The notes beneath the pieces are model-generated. The model had not been told where the DNA came from and searched no databases. It saw nothing but the letters and a program-made list of their open reading frames with translations. From contig NZ_VPFL01000015.1 in the NCBI RefSeq assembly GCF_008014345.1, positions 1-64,000 on the forward strand: a DNA stretch of 64,000 bases, in the 5' to 3' direction. Origin of the DNA: Pelomicrobium methylotrophicum (GTDB lineage Bacteria > Pseudomonadota > Gammaproteobacteria > Burkholderiales > UBA6910). Position 1 is the first letter of the stretch; each line of letters opens with the position of its first letter. Below, piece after piece: positions 28,179 through 39,038 of the stretch. Both the position numbers and the translations under genes were made by a program.

Positions 28179-28343
28179 CAGCCTGCGGAGCGGGGCCCGA
28201 TCGATCTTAAGCGTTCGCCGACCCGCCTTCGGGCCCTGGTCGGGGGGAAGCATTACCCTGGACTCCTGTGGGCAGGGGTCCCTCGTCGCAAGGCCGCCAA
28301 GCGGGGTGTGTTAGAATGCGCGCCTTTTCTTCAAGGCATGCCC

Positions 28344-30176
28344 ATGAGCCCCGCGCGCCCCATTCGCAACATCGCCCTCATCGCCCACGTGGACCACGGC
28401 AAGACCACCTTGGTGGACAAGCTGCTCCACCAGGCGGGCGCCTTCGCCGCCCATCAGCACATCCAGGAGCGGGTGTTGGACATGAACGCGCTGGAGCGGG
28501 AGCGCGGCATCACCATCCTCGCCAAAAACACCGCGGTCGACTACGAGGGCGTGCATATCAACATCGTGGATACGCCGGGCCACCGGGACTTCGGCGGCGA
28601 AGTGGAACGGGTGCTCTCGATGGTGGACGGCGTGCTGCTCCTGGTGGACGCGGTGGAGGGTCCCATGCCCCAGACCCGCTTCGTCACCCGCAAAGCGCTG
28701 GCGCTGGGCCTCAAACCCATCGTGGTGGTCAACAAGGTGGACCGGGACGGCGCACGGCCCGCCTGGGTGATCAACCAGACCTTCGATCTGTTCGACAAGC
28801 TGGGCGCCGCCGAGGACCAGCTCGACTTTCCAGTGGTGTATGCCTCCGCCCTCCAAGGATGGGCGAACGCCTCTTCCCTCGAGCCCCGCCGGGATATGCG
28901 CGACCTGTTCGACGCGATTCTGCGCCATGTGCCTGCCCCCGCCGGCGATCCCGACGCAGCTTTCCAGCTGCGCATCAGTGCCCTCGATTACTCCGCCTAC
29001 GTGGGCCGGATCGGCGTCGGCCGCATCGCCCGGGGGCGGCTGCGGCCGGGCCAGGAGGTGGTCGTCCTCCCGCACGGGCGCACGCCGCTCAAGGCGCGCG
29101 TGGGCCAGGTGTTCAGCTTCCGCGGGCTGGAACGCGTGCCCCTGGAGGAAGCGGCCGCCGGCGACATCGTGCAGGTAACCGGCATCGAGGCGGTGGCCAT
29201 CGGCGCAACCCTCGCCGATCCCGAACACCCAGAGGCGCTGCCCGGCTTGGCGGTGGACGAGCCGACCCTCACCATGAGCTTTCACGTCAACACCTCACCC
29301 CTCGCCGGTCAAGAAGGCAAGTTCGTCACCTCACGCCAGCTGCGCGAGCGGCTCGCGCGGGAGCTTCACACCAACGTGGCCTTGCGGGTGGAAGACACCG
29401 AGGACGCAGACGTCTTCCGCGTCTCCGGCCGAGGAGAGCTGCATCTGACGATCCTGCTCGAGAACATGCGCCGAGAAGGCTACGAGCTGGCGGTGGGCCG
29501 CCCTCGGGTCATTGCCAAGATGGTCAACGGCCAAATGTGCGAGCCTTACGAGGCCCTGACGCTGGATCTGGAGGAGGCTCACCAGGGCGCAGTCATGGAA
29601 GCCCTAGGATTTCGCCGCGGCGAGCTCCTGGACCTGGTCTCCGACGGCAAGGGCCGCGTGCGTCTTGAGTACCGCCTTCCCGCTCGGAGCTTAATTGGCT
29701 TCCAGAACGAATTCCTCAACCTCACCCGCGGCAGCGGCCTCATGGGCCACGTGTTTGACGACTATGGTCCCTTGAAGGCCGACATCCCAGGCCGCCGTAA
29801 CGGCGCGCTGGTATCCCAGGAGAACGGCCAGGCGGTGGCCTACGCCCTTTTCAACCTGCAGGAGCGGGGACGCCTGTTCGTGAAACCCGGCGACAAGGTG
29901 TACGAAGGTATGGTGGTCGGTATCCACAGCCGCGACAATGACCTCGTGGTGAATCCCGTCAAGGAAAAAAAGCTCACTAACATCCGCGCCGCCGGCAAGG
30001 ACGAGAACGTCATCCTCACGCCACCCGTCCCCCTCAGCCTGGAGTACGCAGTGGAATTCATCGAGGACGACGAACTGGTGGAGATCACCCCGAAATCCAT
30101 CCGTATCCGCAAGCGCTTCCTCAAGGAACACGAGCGGAGGCGAACGCGGAGGGCGGAGCAGGTTCCAGCGGCGTAG
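28344..30176 (+). CDS. typA: Ribosome-associated GTPase TypA/BipA
   Basis: Translational GTPase acting on the ribosome in stress and 50S assembly. 610 residues from ATG 28344 (an alternative ATG lies 6 bases upstream). G1 is AHVDHGKTT (14-22), G2 RERGITI, G3 [10 protein letters not shown] and G4 NKVDRDG; the EF-G-like domains III and V and the TypA-specific C-terminal domain ([14 protein letters not shown]) follow. The last dozen codons lie inside a 43-bp repeat present again at 30289-30331, and that repeat supplies the stop codon. The extreme C-terminus may thus have been rewritten by the repeat. Confidence 0.96.
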   Translation: MSPARPIRNIALIAHVDHGKTTLVDKLLHQAGAFAAHQHIQERVLDMNALERERGITILAKNTAVDYEGVHINIVDTPGHRDFGGEVERVLSMVDGVLLLVDAVEGPMPQTRFVTRKALALGLKPIVVVNKVDRDGARPAWVINQTFDLFDKLGAAEDQLDFPVVYASALQGWANASSLEPRRDMRDLFDAILRHVPAPAGDPDAAFQLRISALDYSAYVGRIGVGRIARGRLRPGQEVVVLPHGRTPLKARVGQVFSFRGLERVPLEEAAAGDIVQVTGIEAVAIGATLADPEHPEALPGLAVDEPTLTMSFHVNTSPLAGQEGKFVTSRQLRERLARELHTNVALRVEDTEDADVFRVSGRGELHLTILLENMRREGYELAVGRPRVIAKMVNGQMCEPYEALTLDLEEAHQGAVMEALGFRRGELLDLVSDGKGRVRLEYRLPARSLIGFQNEFLNLTRGSGLMGHVFDDYGPLKADIPGRRNGALVSQENGQAVAYALFNLQERGRLFVKPGDKVYEGMVVGIHSRDNDLVVNPVKEKKLTNIRAAGKDENVILTPPVPLSLEYAVEFIEDDELVEITPKSIRIRKRFLKEHERRRTRRAEQVPAA

Positions 30177-30609
30177 CCGCTGGATGCGACCCCGGAGCGG
30201 GCGAAAGCGCCGGCTTGCAAGAAGCATCCAGGCCCGGTGTCGCGCATTTCGTTGCCACCCAAGCGTCTGAGTGGCTGCAGGCCGGCGCACGCGGAGGGCG
30301 GAGCAGGTTCCAGCGGCGTAGCCGCTGGATGGCGCCCCGGACGCGGCGCCGCGGAGCGGCTGGGGCGGGAAGGGGCGCCAGCGGCTGCGTTGTGCGTGGG
30401 AGACCGGGGCGCTACGCGGCTGCTCCCGCACCGGCGCTTCGCGTACCGAGTCGCAGCCGCCCCGGACGCGGCGCCGCGGAGCGGCTGGGGCGGGAAGGGG
30501 CGCCAGCGGCTGCGTTGTGCGTGGGAGACCGGGGCGCTACGCGGCTGCTCCCCCACCGGCGCTTCGCGTACCGAGTCGCAGCCGCCCCGGAGCGGGCGAA
30601 AGCGCCGGC
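30144..30609. repeat. GC-rich repeat array at the typA 3' end
   Basis: Three repeat types are nested here. A 43-bp unit occurs at 30144-30186 and 30289-30331 and contains the perfect inverted repeat CCAGCGGC-GTA-GCCGCTGG. A 125-bp unit is tandem at 30335-30459 and 30460-30584, with at most a few differences. A 25-bp stretch at 30190-30214 recurs at 30585-30609. The internal frames are open but have no family resemblance. Part of the 125-bp unit (30432-30465) recurs at 60101-60134, so the element is dispersed in the genome. Function unknown; REP/BIME-like extragenic DNA is the nearest known category. Confidence 0.85.
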
Positions 30610-30664
30610 CCCGCATCGTCAAGGCCACACAGAAATCGGAGCGTCACCTCGGTCGAGCGTTACA

Positions 30665-31131
30665 ATGGATGCCCCAAGCCCTCCAGCGACGCCTCGTCCC
30701 GCCACTACTGGGGAGGTGTTCCGAGCCTTTCTCCTGCTGGGCCTGACCTCCTTCGGTGGTCCCATTGCCCACCTGGGCTATTTCCGCGACGAGTTCGTCT
30801 CACGCCGGCGCTGGATCGACGAGCGCAGCTACGCGGACCTGGTGGCTCTGTGTCAGTTTCTTCCCGGTCCGGCCAGCAGCCAAGTAGGCCTCGGCATCGG
30901 TCTCATTAAGGCCGGTGTGCCCGGTGCGCTCGCGGCCTGGGCGGGTTTCACGCTGCCTTCGGCGCTCGCGATGGTGGCCTTCGCTTACGGAGTGGAGCAC
31001 TACCAGGAGATGCTGGGGGGCGGCTTTCTGTCGCGGCATTCAGTCTGCTCGCGTTCTGGAAGCTGCCGCCGTGGCTGGTGGTGTTGCTCACCGCCATGGG
31101 CGGCGGGGCAATGGCGGCAATGCGGGGGTAA
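30665..31131 (+). pseudogene. chrA: Chromate transporter (ChrA) remnant
   Basis: The first 120 codons give a normal ChrA N-terminus (FRAFLLLGLTSFGGPIAHLGYF, RRRWIDERSYADLVALCQFLPGPASSQ). About 30 more codons later the same frame becomes non-protein-like. A different frame (31039-31131) encodes the ChrA C-terminus (FSLLAFWKLPPWLVVLL) up to TAA. A full two-domain ChrA has about 400 residues, so roughly 250 codons are missing and the two ends are out of frame. The gene cannot make a working transporter. It directly follows the repeat array. Confidence 0.8.
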
Positions 31132-31498
31132 ACCCGTTGACATGACGATCGCTCAAGCGTAGGAATAACGATGCCTGTTTTCGCGCAGGGCAGGCGTTGG
31201 AGGTCGTTCATCGCGTGATCGAGGAGGAACGGACCATGCGGATCGAAACCACCGACCCCATCAGCGGCGTCACGAGCTTCAAATCCGCATCAGCAGGCCA
31301 TCCGTCCAGCCATCCCCGGAGCTGCGCCGGACGTCGATCGGGCGGGGATGCTTTTCACCCTCCCCCAGCGGTCACGCGCGAGTCCTGCCTCGGCGAGCCG
31401 GCCGGAAAGATGGTCGTCCCCCTGCCGCCTGCTCCATTTGTTTCCCCTCCTTGCTCCCTCGTGCGATCCTCTCGAACGTCCGGCCGCCCGGAAGCCGT
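31132..31498. other. Gene-free stretch between the chrA remnant and the thiolase gene
   Basis: I see no gene, repeat or clear terminator. Short open frames on both strands have no family resemblance. It may contain degraded sequence left by whatever removed the chrA interior. Confidence 0.5.
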
Positions 31499-32698
<1,200 letters not shown>

Positions 32699-32722
32699 GC
32701 CCCCTCTCCCAAGATTCTCACG

Positions 32723-35221
32723 TCAGTTGCGCAAAGGCCTTCCGGTCTTGAGCATGGACTCGATGCGCTGTTGCGTCTTCTCGGTGGCGAGCAGCTCCAT
32801 GAACGCCTCCCGTTCCAGGTCCAGGAACCACTGCTCGTCCACCGTGCTGCCCGGGCTCAACTCCCCGCCGCACAGCACCTGGGCCACCTTGCTCCCCACC
32901 AGGAAGTCGTGCTCGGAAATGAATCCGCCCTCCAAGAGGTTCACCATGTGGGCCTTGAAGGTGGCGATGGCGGACTCCCCGGCCACGGGGATTTCCTTGG
33001 CCCGCAGCGGCGGCCGGTAGCCTGCTTCGGCGAGCGCGCGCAGCTCGCTCTTCGCCACGTGCAGCAGCTCGAAACGGTTCATCACCACCGGGTCGCACCG
33101 GCGCAGGTAACCCAGCGCCCGCGCATGCTCGGCGCTCTTGCCCACCTGGCCGGTGGCGATGGTCTCGAAGGCGCGCTTGAGGAACGGGAACAGATCGCCG
33201 CCCTGGGCTTGATGGACAGCTCGCAGCGCGAACTCCTTGCACCCGCCGCCAGCGGGCAGCAGTCCCACGCCCGCCTCCACCAGGCCGATGTAGCTCTCCA
33301 GGGAAACGACGGCCCGGTCGCAATGCATGACGAACTCGCAGCCGCCCCCTAGCGCCAGGCCGTCCACCGCCGCCACCGTCGGCACCATGGAGTACTTGAG
33401 CGCCTGGGTGGTGTCCTGGAATTGCTCCACCACCTTCTCGATCCGCGCCAGCACGCCCGCCTGGAGTTTGTCGGCCACGTTGAGGCTGCGCGCCACCTTC
33501 ATGACGAAGGAGGCGGCCTGCCGCTTGAGCCGCTTCACCAGATTGTCGAACGTGGACGGCGGCTCACCCTTGTTCTTCATGCTGTCCGAGACCTGGGCCA
33601 GGTTCGCGCCCACCGAGAAGGGAGGCTCGGTCTGCCAGATGATGAGCCCCATGAAGCGGCGCTCGGCCTCGTCGATAGCCCGAAGCGTTCCTTCCAGCAC
33701 GTCCTCATCGATGGCGTGCATTTTGGTCTTAAACGACAGGATCGCGATGTCGTCCCCCGTGTGCCAGCACCGCACCGCCTCGGTCTCAAAGATCGTCTCC
33801 CCGTAGCGCGCCTCCTCGCCGATCAGCCGGTCCGGGAATGGCTGGCGCTTGTACACGACAAGGGTCGAGCGCCCCTGGTAGGCGTTGGCGCTCGGAGAGT
33901 AGGAACCCTCGGGCGCATGCACACCGGTGCGGCTCGGATCGGCCGCCCAGGCGGGGAGCGGAACGCTCGCCATGGTGCCTCCGGCGGCGATGTCCTCGCT
34001 AAGCCACCGGGCCACCTGGCCCCAGCCGGCCGCCTGCCAGAGCTCGAAGGGACCGCGGTCCCATCCAAAGCCCCAGCGGATCGCCAGGTCCACGTCCCGG
34101 GCGTTGTTCGCGATCTGCGCCAGGTGCACCGCGCAGTAGTGCCAAGTATCGCGATAGATGGACCAGATGAACTGGGCCTGGGGATGGCTGCTCGCCCGCA
34201 GCCGGGCGAACTTCTCCGCCACGTCCTTGCCTCTCAGGATCCGCACCACCTCCTCGTCGGCCTCGGCGTCGGCCGGCACGTAGTCGCCGCGCTCTGGATC
34301 CAAGACATGGATCGCTTGGCCGATTTTCTGGTACACGCCCCGCTTTGCCTTCTGCCCCAGCGCGCCCTGGTCGATGAGGGACTTGAGCCACACGGGGATC
34401 TCGTAGTACCGGTGCCACGGGTCGTCAGGCAGCGTCTCCTGCATCGTCCTGACCACATGGGCGAAGGTGTCCAGACCCACCACGTCGGCGGTGCGGAACG
34501 TGGCGCTCTTGGGCCGTCCGATCAGAGGACCCGTCAGCTTATCCACCAGATCGAAGCGCAGGCCCAGCCGCTCGGCGTGATGAATGGTGGCGAGCAGCGA
34601 AAATACCCCCACCCGGTTGGCGATGAAGTTCGGGGTGTCCTTGGCCCGGATCACCCCCTTGCCCAAGGTGGTGACGAGGAAGCGCTCGAGCTCATCCAGG
34701 ATCGCCGGATCCGTCATTTGCGCGGGAATGAGCTCTACCAGGTGCATGTAGCGCGGCGGGTTGAAGAAGTGCACCCCGCAGAAGCGCGACCGCAAGTTCT
34801 GGGGCAGCGCTTCGGCCAGCTGGTTGATCGACAGTCCAGAGGTGTTGGTGGTGAAGATGGTGCGCTCGGACAGGTACGGCGCCACCTTGCGATAGAGATC
34901 CGCCTTCCAGTCCCTGCGCTCTGAAATCGCCTCGATCACGATGTCGCACTCGCGAAGCCACTCCAGGTGCTGGTCGTAGTTGGCCGGCTGGATGCGGTCG
35001 GCGTAAGCGGGCAGGGCCAAGGGGCTCGGATCGAGCTTCCTCAGCCCGTCGATCGCCTTGAGCGCGTTGGCGTTGGGATCGCCTTCCTTGGCAGCGAGTT
35101 CGAACAGCAAGGGCTCGACGCGGGCATTGGCCAAATGGGCCGCGATTTGGGCGCCCATGACACCCGCGCCCAGCACGGCCACCTTGCGAATATGGATGTT
35201 TTTGGCAGCAACTATTGGCAT
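32723..35221 (-). CDS. Bifunctional 3-hydroxyacyl-CoA dehydrogenase / enoyl-CoA hydratase, FadN-like
   Basis: An 832-residue enzyme from ATG 35221. The dehydrogenase comes first: NAD loop GAGVMGAQIAAH near residue 20, HFFNPPRYMHLVELI and the domain end near residue 330. The crotonase-like half follows (about 450-800) with IWQTEPPFSVGANL and VDGLALGGGCEFVMHCDR, the oxyanion-hole region. This order is that of Bacillus FadN, not E. coli FadB. With fadA it catalyses hydration, oxidation and thiolysis. A TTG start two codons upstream is less likely. Confidence 0.92.
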   Translation of the reverse strand: MPIVAAKNIHIRKVAVLGAGVMGAQIAAHLANARVEPLLFELAAKEGDPNANALKAIDGLRKLDPSPLALPAYADRIQPANYDQHLEWLRECDIVIEAISERRDWKADLYRKVAPYLSERTIFTTNTSGLSINQLAEALPQNLRSRFCGVHFFNPPRYMHLVELIPAQMTDPAILDELERFLVTTLGKGVIRAKDTPNFIANRVGVFSLLATIHHAERLGLRFDLVDKLTGPLIGRPKSATFRTADVVGLDTFAHVVRTMQETLPDDPWHRYYEIPVWLKSLIDQGALGQKAKRGVYQKIGQAIHVLDPERGDYVPADAEADEEVVRILRGKDVAEKFARLRASSHPQAQFIWSIYRDTWHYCAVHLAQIANNARDVDLAIRWGFGWDRGPFELWQAAGWGQVARWLSEDIAAGGTMASVPLPAWAADPSRTGVHAPEGSYSPSANAYQGRSTLVVYKRQPFPDRLIGEEARYGETIFETEAVRCWHTGDDIAILSFKTKMHAIDEDVLEGTLRAIDEAERRFMGLIIWQTEPPFSVGANLAQVSDSMKNKGEPPSTFDNLVKRLKRQAASFVMKVARSLNVADKLQAGVLARIEKVVEQFQDTTQALKYSMVPTVAAVDGLALGGGCEFVMHCDRAVVSLESYIGLVEAGVGLLPAGGGCKEFALRAVHQAQGGDLFPFLKRAFETIATGQVGKSAEHARALGYLRRCDPVVMNRFELLHVAKSELRALAEAGYRPPLRAKEIPVAGESAIATFKAHMVNLLEGGFISEHDFLVGSKVAQVLCGGELSPGSTVDEQWFLDLEREAFMELLATEKTQQRIESMLKTGRPLRN

Positions 35222-35321
35222 GTTCAACTCACGGCGGCGTGCGATCGGATCCTGCGCGAGACAAAGGAGATCGCAGTCCGGTCAAAAAAGCGAGCGGCTG
35301 GAACCCAGCGTCCCCGATCGG

Positions 35322-36563
35322 CTAAAAAGTGTGCGACAACTGAACCCCGACGATGTCCACCTTATTGTCATACTCGCCGCGGAGCATCGTCGTAAACGCT
35401 GGCGCGAGGGGTTCTGTCCTGTGGATGGACGGATCTTTCACGAATAGATGGGCATAGCCAATGTCGAGCGCGCTATTCGGCAGCGGCTTGTACTGTACGC
35501 CGATCGCGACCCAGAACCGGCGCTCATCGGGGATACGGGCGGTGCGGAAGTCATCCCGCACCGGCGTCTGATCGTAAGCGACGCCAGCACGCAGCTTCCA
35601 CCCCTGGCTATACCGATAGTTCACGCCCAGGGCGAAGCGCCAGGAGTCCTCCCAGTTCTCCGGGGTGGAACTGACAATCGCGCCGTCGCTCTTTCTGACA
35701 ATGTCGAGCCGTTTGAACTTACTCCAATTCGTCCACGCGATGTCAGAAAGCAGCTCCCATCTCGGGGCAAGCTGGTGCGCTATGCTGAAAGTCACGATAT
35801 CAGGCAGCGTGACTTCCGCCCGCACCGGGGTCACCGTTCCGGCGAGCCTCAAATCGCCTTCCAACTTGTGCTCGATTTGAGACTGGTACGCCAATCCCAG
35901 GCGGGTTGCAGGCGTGGGCTGGTGTAGGAGCCCCAAGGAGACTCCATACCCCCAATCATCACCCTCGACCTGGGCAATGCCAGCGAGCGTCGCGTTCGTC
36001 AGCTCCGCCTCGGCCTTCTGGGCGCGGATTCCAAGCCCCACAGAAGTGGACAAATTGATCCGGTATGACAGCGTGGGTGTGATCGCAGCCGTTCTCAACT
36101 CTGACTTGATTGCCTGGAACCGGCCGATCCAGCTTGGGTCGTATTGCGTCTTCAAGCCGAACGGCGCGTTGACGCTGATCCCCACGGTCCAGTCCTGGCT
36201 CAAGGCATGGACGTAATACAAAGCCGGCGCAAAGGACCAATCGCCAGCATCACCGCCTGGGTTGCTGCCCAAAGGGACAGGCCCGGTCGTTGAGGAACCG
36301 CGATCGCTGAACTTCGCCGAGGGTCGGATCGCGTTGATCGATACCGCGAGGTCGCGCCCTTTCAGGGCGCTCATTCCCGCGGGATTGAAAAAAACCGTGC
36401 TTGCGTCCTCGGCCGCTGCCGCCGTACCGGCGTAGGCGTTGCCCAGCCCGCTCGCGTTTTGTTCCAGAAGCTGGAATCCTGCGCCCGCAGCGCCTCCCGA
36501 GAACCCCGCTAGGAGTCCCACCACCCCCAGCGCTGCCCACATCGGCTTCTTTTCTTTCCTCAT
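35322..36563 (-). CDS. FadL-family outer-membrane fatty acid transporter
   Basis: A 413-residue beta-barrel porin of the OmpP1/FadL/TodX family. A signal peptide is cut near residue 28 (GAAGAG), leaving a mature start GFQLLEQNASGLGNAYAG typical of the N-terminal hatch. The NPAGM motif that kinks strand S3 is present, and the protein ends in Phe as outer-membrane barrels do (GVQLSHTF). It would pass long-chain fatty acids or other hydrophobic substrates to FadD; the TodX relatives move aromatics. Confidence 0.92.
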   Translation of the reverse strand: MRKEKKPMWAALGVVGLLAGFSGGAAGAGFQLLEQNASGLGNAYAGTAAAAEDASTVFFNPAGMSALKGRDLAVSINAIRPSAKFSDRGSSTTGPVPLGSNPGGDAGDWSFAPALYYVHALSQDWTVGISVNAPFGLKTQYDPSWIGRFQAIKSELRTAAITPTLSYRINLSTSVGLGIRAQKAEAELTNATLAGIAQVEGDDWGYGVSLGLLHQPTPATRLGLAYQSQIEHKLEGDLRLAGTVTPVRAEVTLPDIVTFSIAHQLAPRWELLSDIAWTNWSKFKRLDIVRKSDGAIVSSTPENWEDSWRFALGVNYRYSQGWKLRAGVAYDQTPVRDDFRTARIPDERRFWVAIGVQYKPLPNSALDIGYAHLFVKDPSIHRTEPLAPAFTTMLRGEYDNKVDIVGVQLSHTF

Positions 36564-36677
36564 TGCCTCATGCTCCTCTCTAAGTGCGAATCGACAACCC
36601 CCTTCGGCCTGCCTGTACCGTCGCAGGCCCCCTATCCGTGAAACCTACCGCTGCTTCGAATCACAAGCGTACCCTGT

Positions 36678-37094
36678 CTACCCCTCCTCCGGCGGCACCT
36701 CCCGGGGACGGCGCTCCCCGTCCACTGCCACGTAGGTGAGGGTGGCCTCGGTGACCTTGACGCACTCTTCCTCCGCCGGGTTGCGCTGGGCGTAGACCTG
36801 CACGTCCACGGTGATGGAGGTCCGCCCCACCCGGACCACTTCCGCGTACAGGCTCACCAGGTCTCCGACGAACACCGGCTGCTTGAACACGAAAGAGTTC
36901 ACCGCCACCGTAGCCACGCGCCCGCGAGCCCGACGCATCGCCGGGATACTTCCTGCGATATCCACCTGGGACATGATCCACCCGCCGAAGATATCACCGA
37001 CGTAGTTGGCGTCCGAAGGCATGGGTACCACCCGCAATACCGGTTCCCGCCCTTCCGGCAGCCGGGTTCGCGTCTCTGTCTGCTCTTTTGCCAT
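36678..37094 (-). CDS. Acyl-CoA thioesterase, YciA-like
   Basis: A 138-residue hotdog thioesterase. The start region PMPSDANYVGDIFGGWIMSQVDIAG is the acyl-CoA hydrolase signature with the catalytic Asp in NYVGDIFGGW. It would release free fatty acid and CoA, helping to buffer CoA during beta-oxidation. It ends the run behind FadD, only 3 bases after its stop. Confidence 0.9.
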   Translation of the reverse strand: MAKEQTETRTRLPEGREPVLRVVPMPSDANYVGDIFGGWIMSQVDIAGSIPAMRRARGRVATVAVNSFVFKQPVFVGDLVSLYAEVVRVGRTSITVDVQVYAQRNPAEEECVKVTEATLTYVAVDGERRPREVPPEEG

Positions 37095-37097
37095 GCT

Positions 37098-38915
37098 TTA
37101 GTGCCCCTTGTACAGAGTGGCGACAATGTCCTGATACTGCTCGAGCACCTTGGCGCGGCGAACTTTCATGGTCGGGGTAAGCATCCCGTTTTCCACCGTC
37201 CATGCCTCGAGAAACACCGCAGCCCGCCGGATCTGCGCGTAGCCCGGGAAATCCTTCACTTGCCGCGCGATGCGCCGGAGCACGATCTCCTCGACCGTCC
37301 GGCTGCGCAGATCCGTCTCGGAATCCGGATTGAGCCCCACCTCGCACGCAAGCTGGCGCCAGTGGTCAGGGTTCAGGACCGCAAGCACGCAAAGATAAGG
37401 ACGGCCTTCGCCGAACACCATGACCTGCTCGAACAGGCAATCGCGTAGGATCGCGGCCTCCATGTCCACCGGGGGCACTTTCTCGCCCGTAGACAGGACG
37501 ATGATGTCCTTGAGCCGGCCTGTGATGTACACCCGCCCCGCTTCGTCGAAGCGCGCGGTATCGCCCGTATTGAGCCATCCGTCGTCGCTCAGGATCGCCC
37601 GGGTGGCCTCTTTGTTGTTCCAGTAACCCAGCATGACGTTGGGACCGCGTACCAGGAGCGCATTCTTTTCCCCCAGCCTGACCTCGACCCCCGGCAGCGG
37701 CAGCCCCACGCTTGCTGGCACATTGTTCTCCAGCCGGTTGGTGGTCACCACGGGGCTCGCCTCGGTAAGCCCGTAGCCCTGCAGCACCGGCAGACCGAGG
37801 CCGATGAACAAGCGCGAGATCTCGGGCGAAAGGGCCGCGCCGCCGCAGATGGCCGCTCGCACGCGTCCTCCCAGGCGGTCCAGGACCTTGTCCGCCACCA
37901 GGCGCTTGAGCACCGGCCACAGGAAGTTCATCGGGTGCAGGGGCCCGCGTCCCTGCGCGTGCTCGAACCGCGCGCAGCCGATATCCACCGCCAGCTCGAA
38001 CAGCTTGCGCCGCAGAGCGGGCGACTGCGAGAGCTTCTGGCGGATCGCCGCGTAGACCCGCTCGAAGATGCGTGGCACCGTGATGATCAAGGTCGGGCGC
38101 ACGAGCCGGAAGTCTTCGGAGAGTTGCTGCACCGAACGGGCGTATGCCACCGGCGTTCCAGACATGATGGGCAAGTAATAGCCCACGGTGCGCTCGAAGG
38201 TGTGGGACAGCGGCAGGAACGAGAGCATCAGGTCCTGCATCGTGACCTCCATGGTCTTGAGGCACGCCGCGGCGTTGCTGAGGATGTTGCGGTGGCTCAG
38301 CATCACGCCCTTCGGCCGCCCCGTGGTGCCGGAGGTATATACGATGGTGGCCAGCGCATCCGGGTCGGTCGGCAAGTGCTTCGTCGGCCCGGCCCCATCG
38401 GGAAGCCAGTCGCTGACGGCCACAAGCCGCGGATCTTCCGCCTCGCCCTTGAACGGCCTCAAGCAGAGCAACCACACGACATCCTTGAACTGGTCCTTGA
38501 TCCCCGACAACGCCTGCCATTGATCAACGCTGTCGAAGAGCAGGAGCTTCGCGCCCGAGTCCCGCACCACGTACGCCACGTTGTCCGGGCGGTCGGAAGT
38601 GTAGAGCGGTACCACCACCAGCCCGAGTCCCAGCGCCGCTTGGTCGAATTTCACCCACGCTGTGCCATTGGGCAGCATGACGGCGACGCGGTCGCCCGGC
38701 TGCAAGCCGTCACGCTCCATGGCTGCCTGCCAGCGGGCGACCTCGGCGTTCATCTGCGCCCAGGTATGGTCCTGCCACGCTCCTTTCTGCGGGTCGTACT
38801 CGCGGTACGCGACGGCATCCCCGGAGCGGGCGACCCGTGCGCCAAACAGCGCGTCGAGGGTCGCGACTTCTTCCAGGGGAATGATGTCCACGTTCGCGAA
38901 TGCGGGCCTGTCCAT
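37098..38915 (-). CDS. Long-chain acyl-CoA synthetase (AMP-forming)
   Basis: Activates fatty acids with ATP and CoA on the inner face of the membrane. 605 residues from ATG 38915 with a GGAGGGAG site. The AMP-binding P-loop is YTSGTTGRPKG, followed by MSFLPLSHTFER-like sequence and YGLTEASPV; the hinge is in GWLNTGDTARFD and GRLKDIIVLSTGEKV. It belongs to the long-chain (FAA1/FadD15-like) branch. Lies between FadE and the YciA-like thioesterase. Confidence 0.93.
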   Translation of the reverse strand: MDRPAFANVDIIPLEEVATLDALFGARVARSGDAVAYREYDPQKGAWQDHTWAQMNAEVARWQAAMERDGLQPGDRVAVMLPNGTAWVKFDQAALGLGLVVVPLYTSDRPDNVAYVVRDSGAKLLLFDSVDQWQALSGIKDQFKDVVWLLCLRPFKGEAEDPRLVAVSDWLPDGAGPTKHLPTDPDALATIVYTSGTTGRPKGVMLSHRNILSNAAACLKTMEVTMQDLMLSFLPLSHTFERTVGYYLPIMSGTPVAYARSVQQLSEDFRLVRPTLIITVPRIFERVYAAIRQKLSQSPALRRKLFELAVDIGCARFEHAQGRGPLHPMNFLWPVLKRLVADKVLDRLGGRVRAAICGGAALSPEISRLFIGLGLPVLQGYGLTEASPVVTTNRLENNVPASVGLPLPGVEVRLGEKNALLVRGPNVMLGYWNNKEATRAILSDDGWLNTGDTARFDEAGRVYITGRLKDIIVLSTGEKVPPVDMEAAILRDCLFEQVMVFGEGRPYLCVLAVLNPDHWRQLACEVGLNPDSETDLRSRTVEEIVLRRIARQVKDFPGYAQIRRAAVFLEAWTVENGMLTPTMKVRRAKVLEQYQDIVATLYKGH

Positions 38916-39038
38916 TGGCTCCCTCCTCACTCCATGAACAGATCGACGGACAAGGGGGCTCCCCCTTTCACCGCCCAAGAGGCAGCGGCAGTGGCCCCGC
39001 GTCCGGATGAGTGCCGACCCCGCTGCAGGCCCATGGGG

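Noticed and set aside
30335-30609. Tandem 125-bp units considered as a CRISPR or protein repeat
   Set aside because: Units abut with no unique spacers, and the frames through them are arginine/alanine-rich without any fold.
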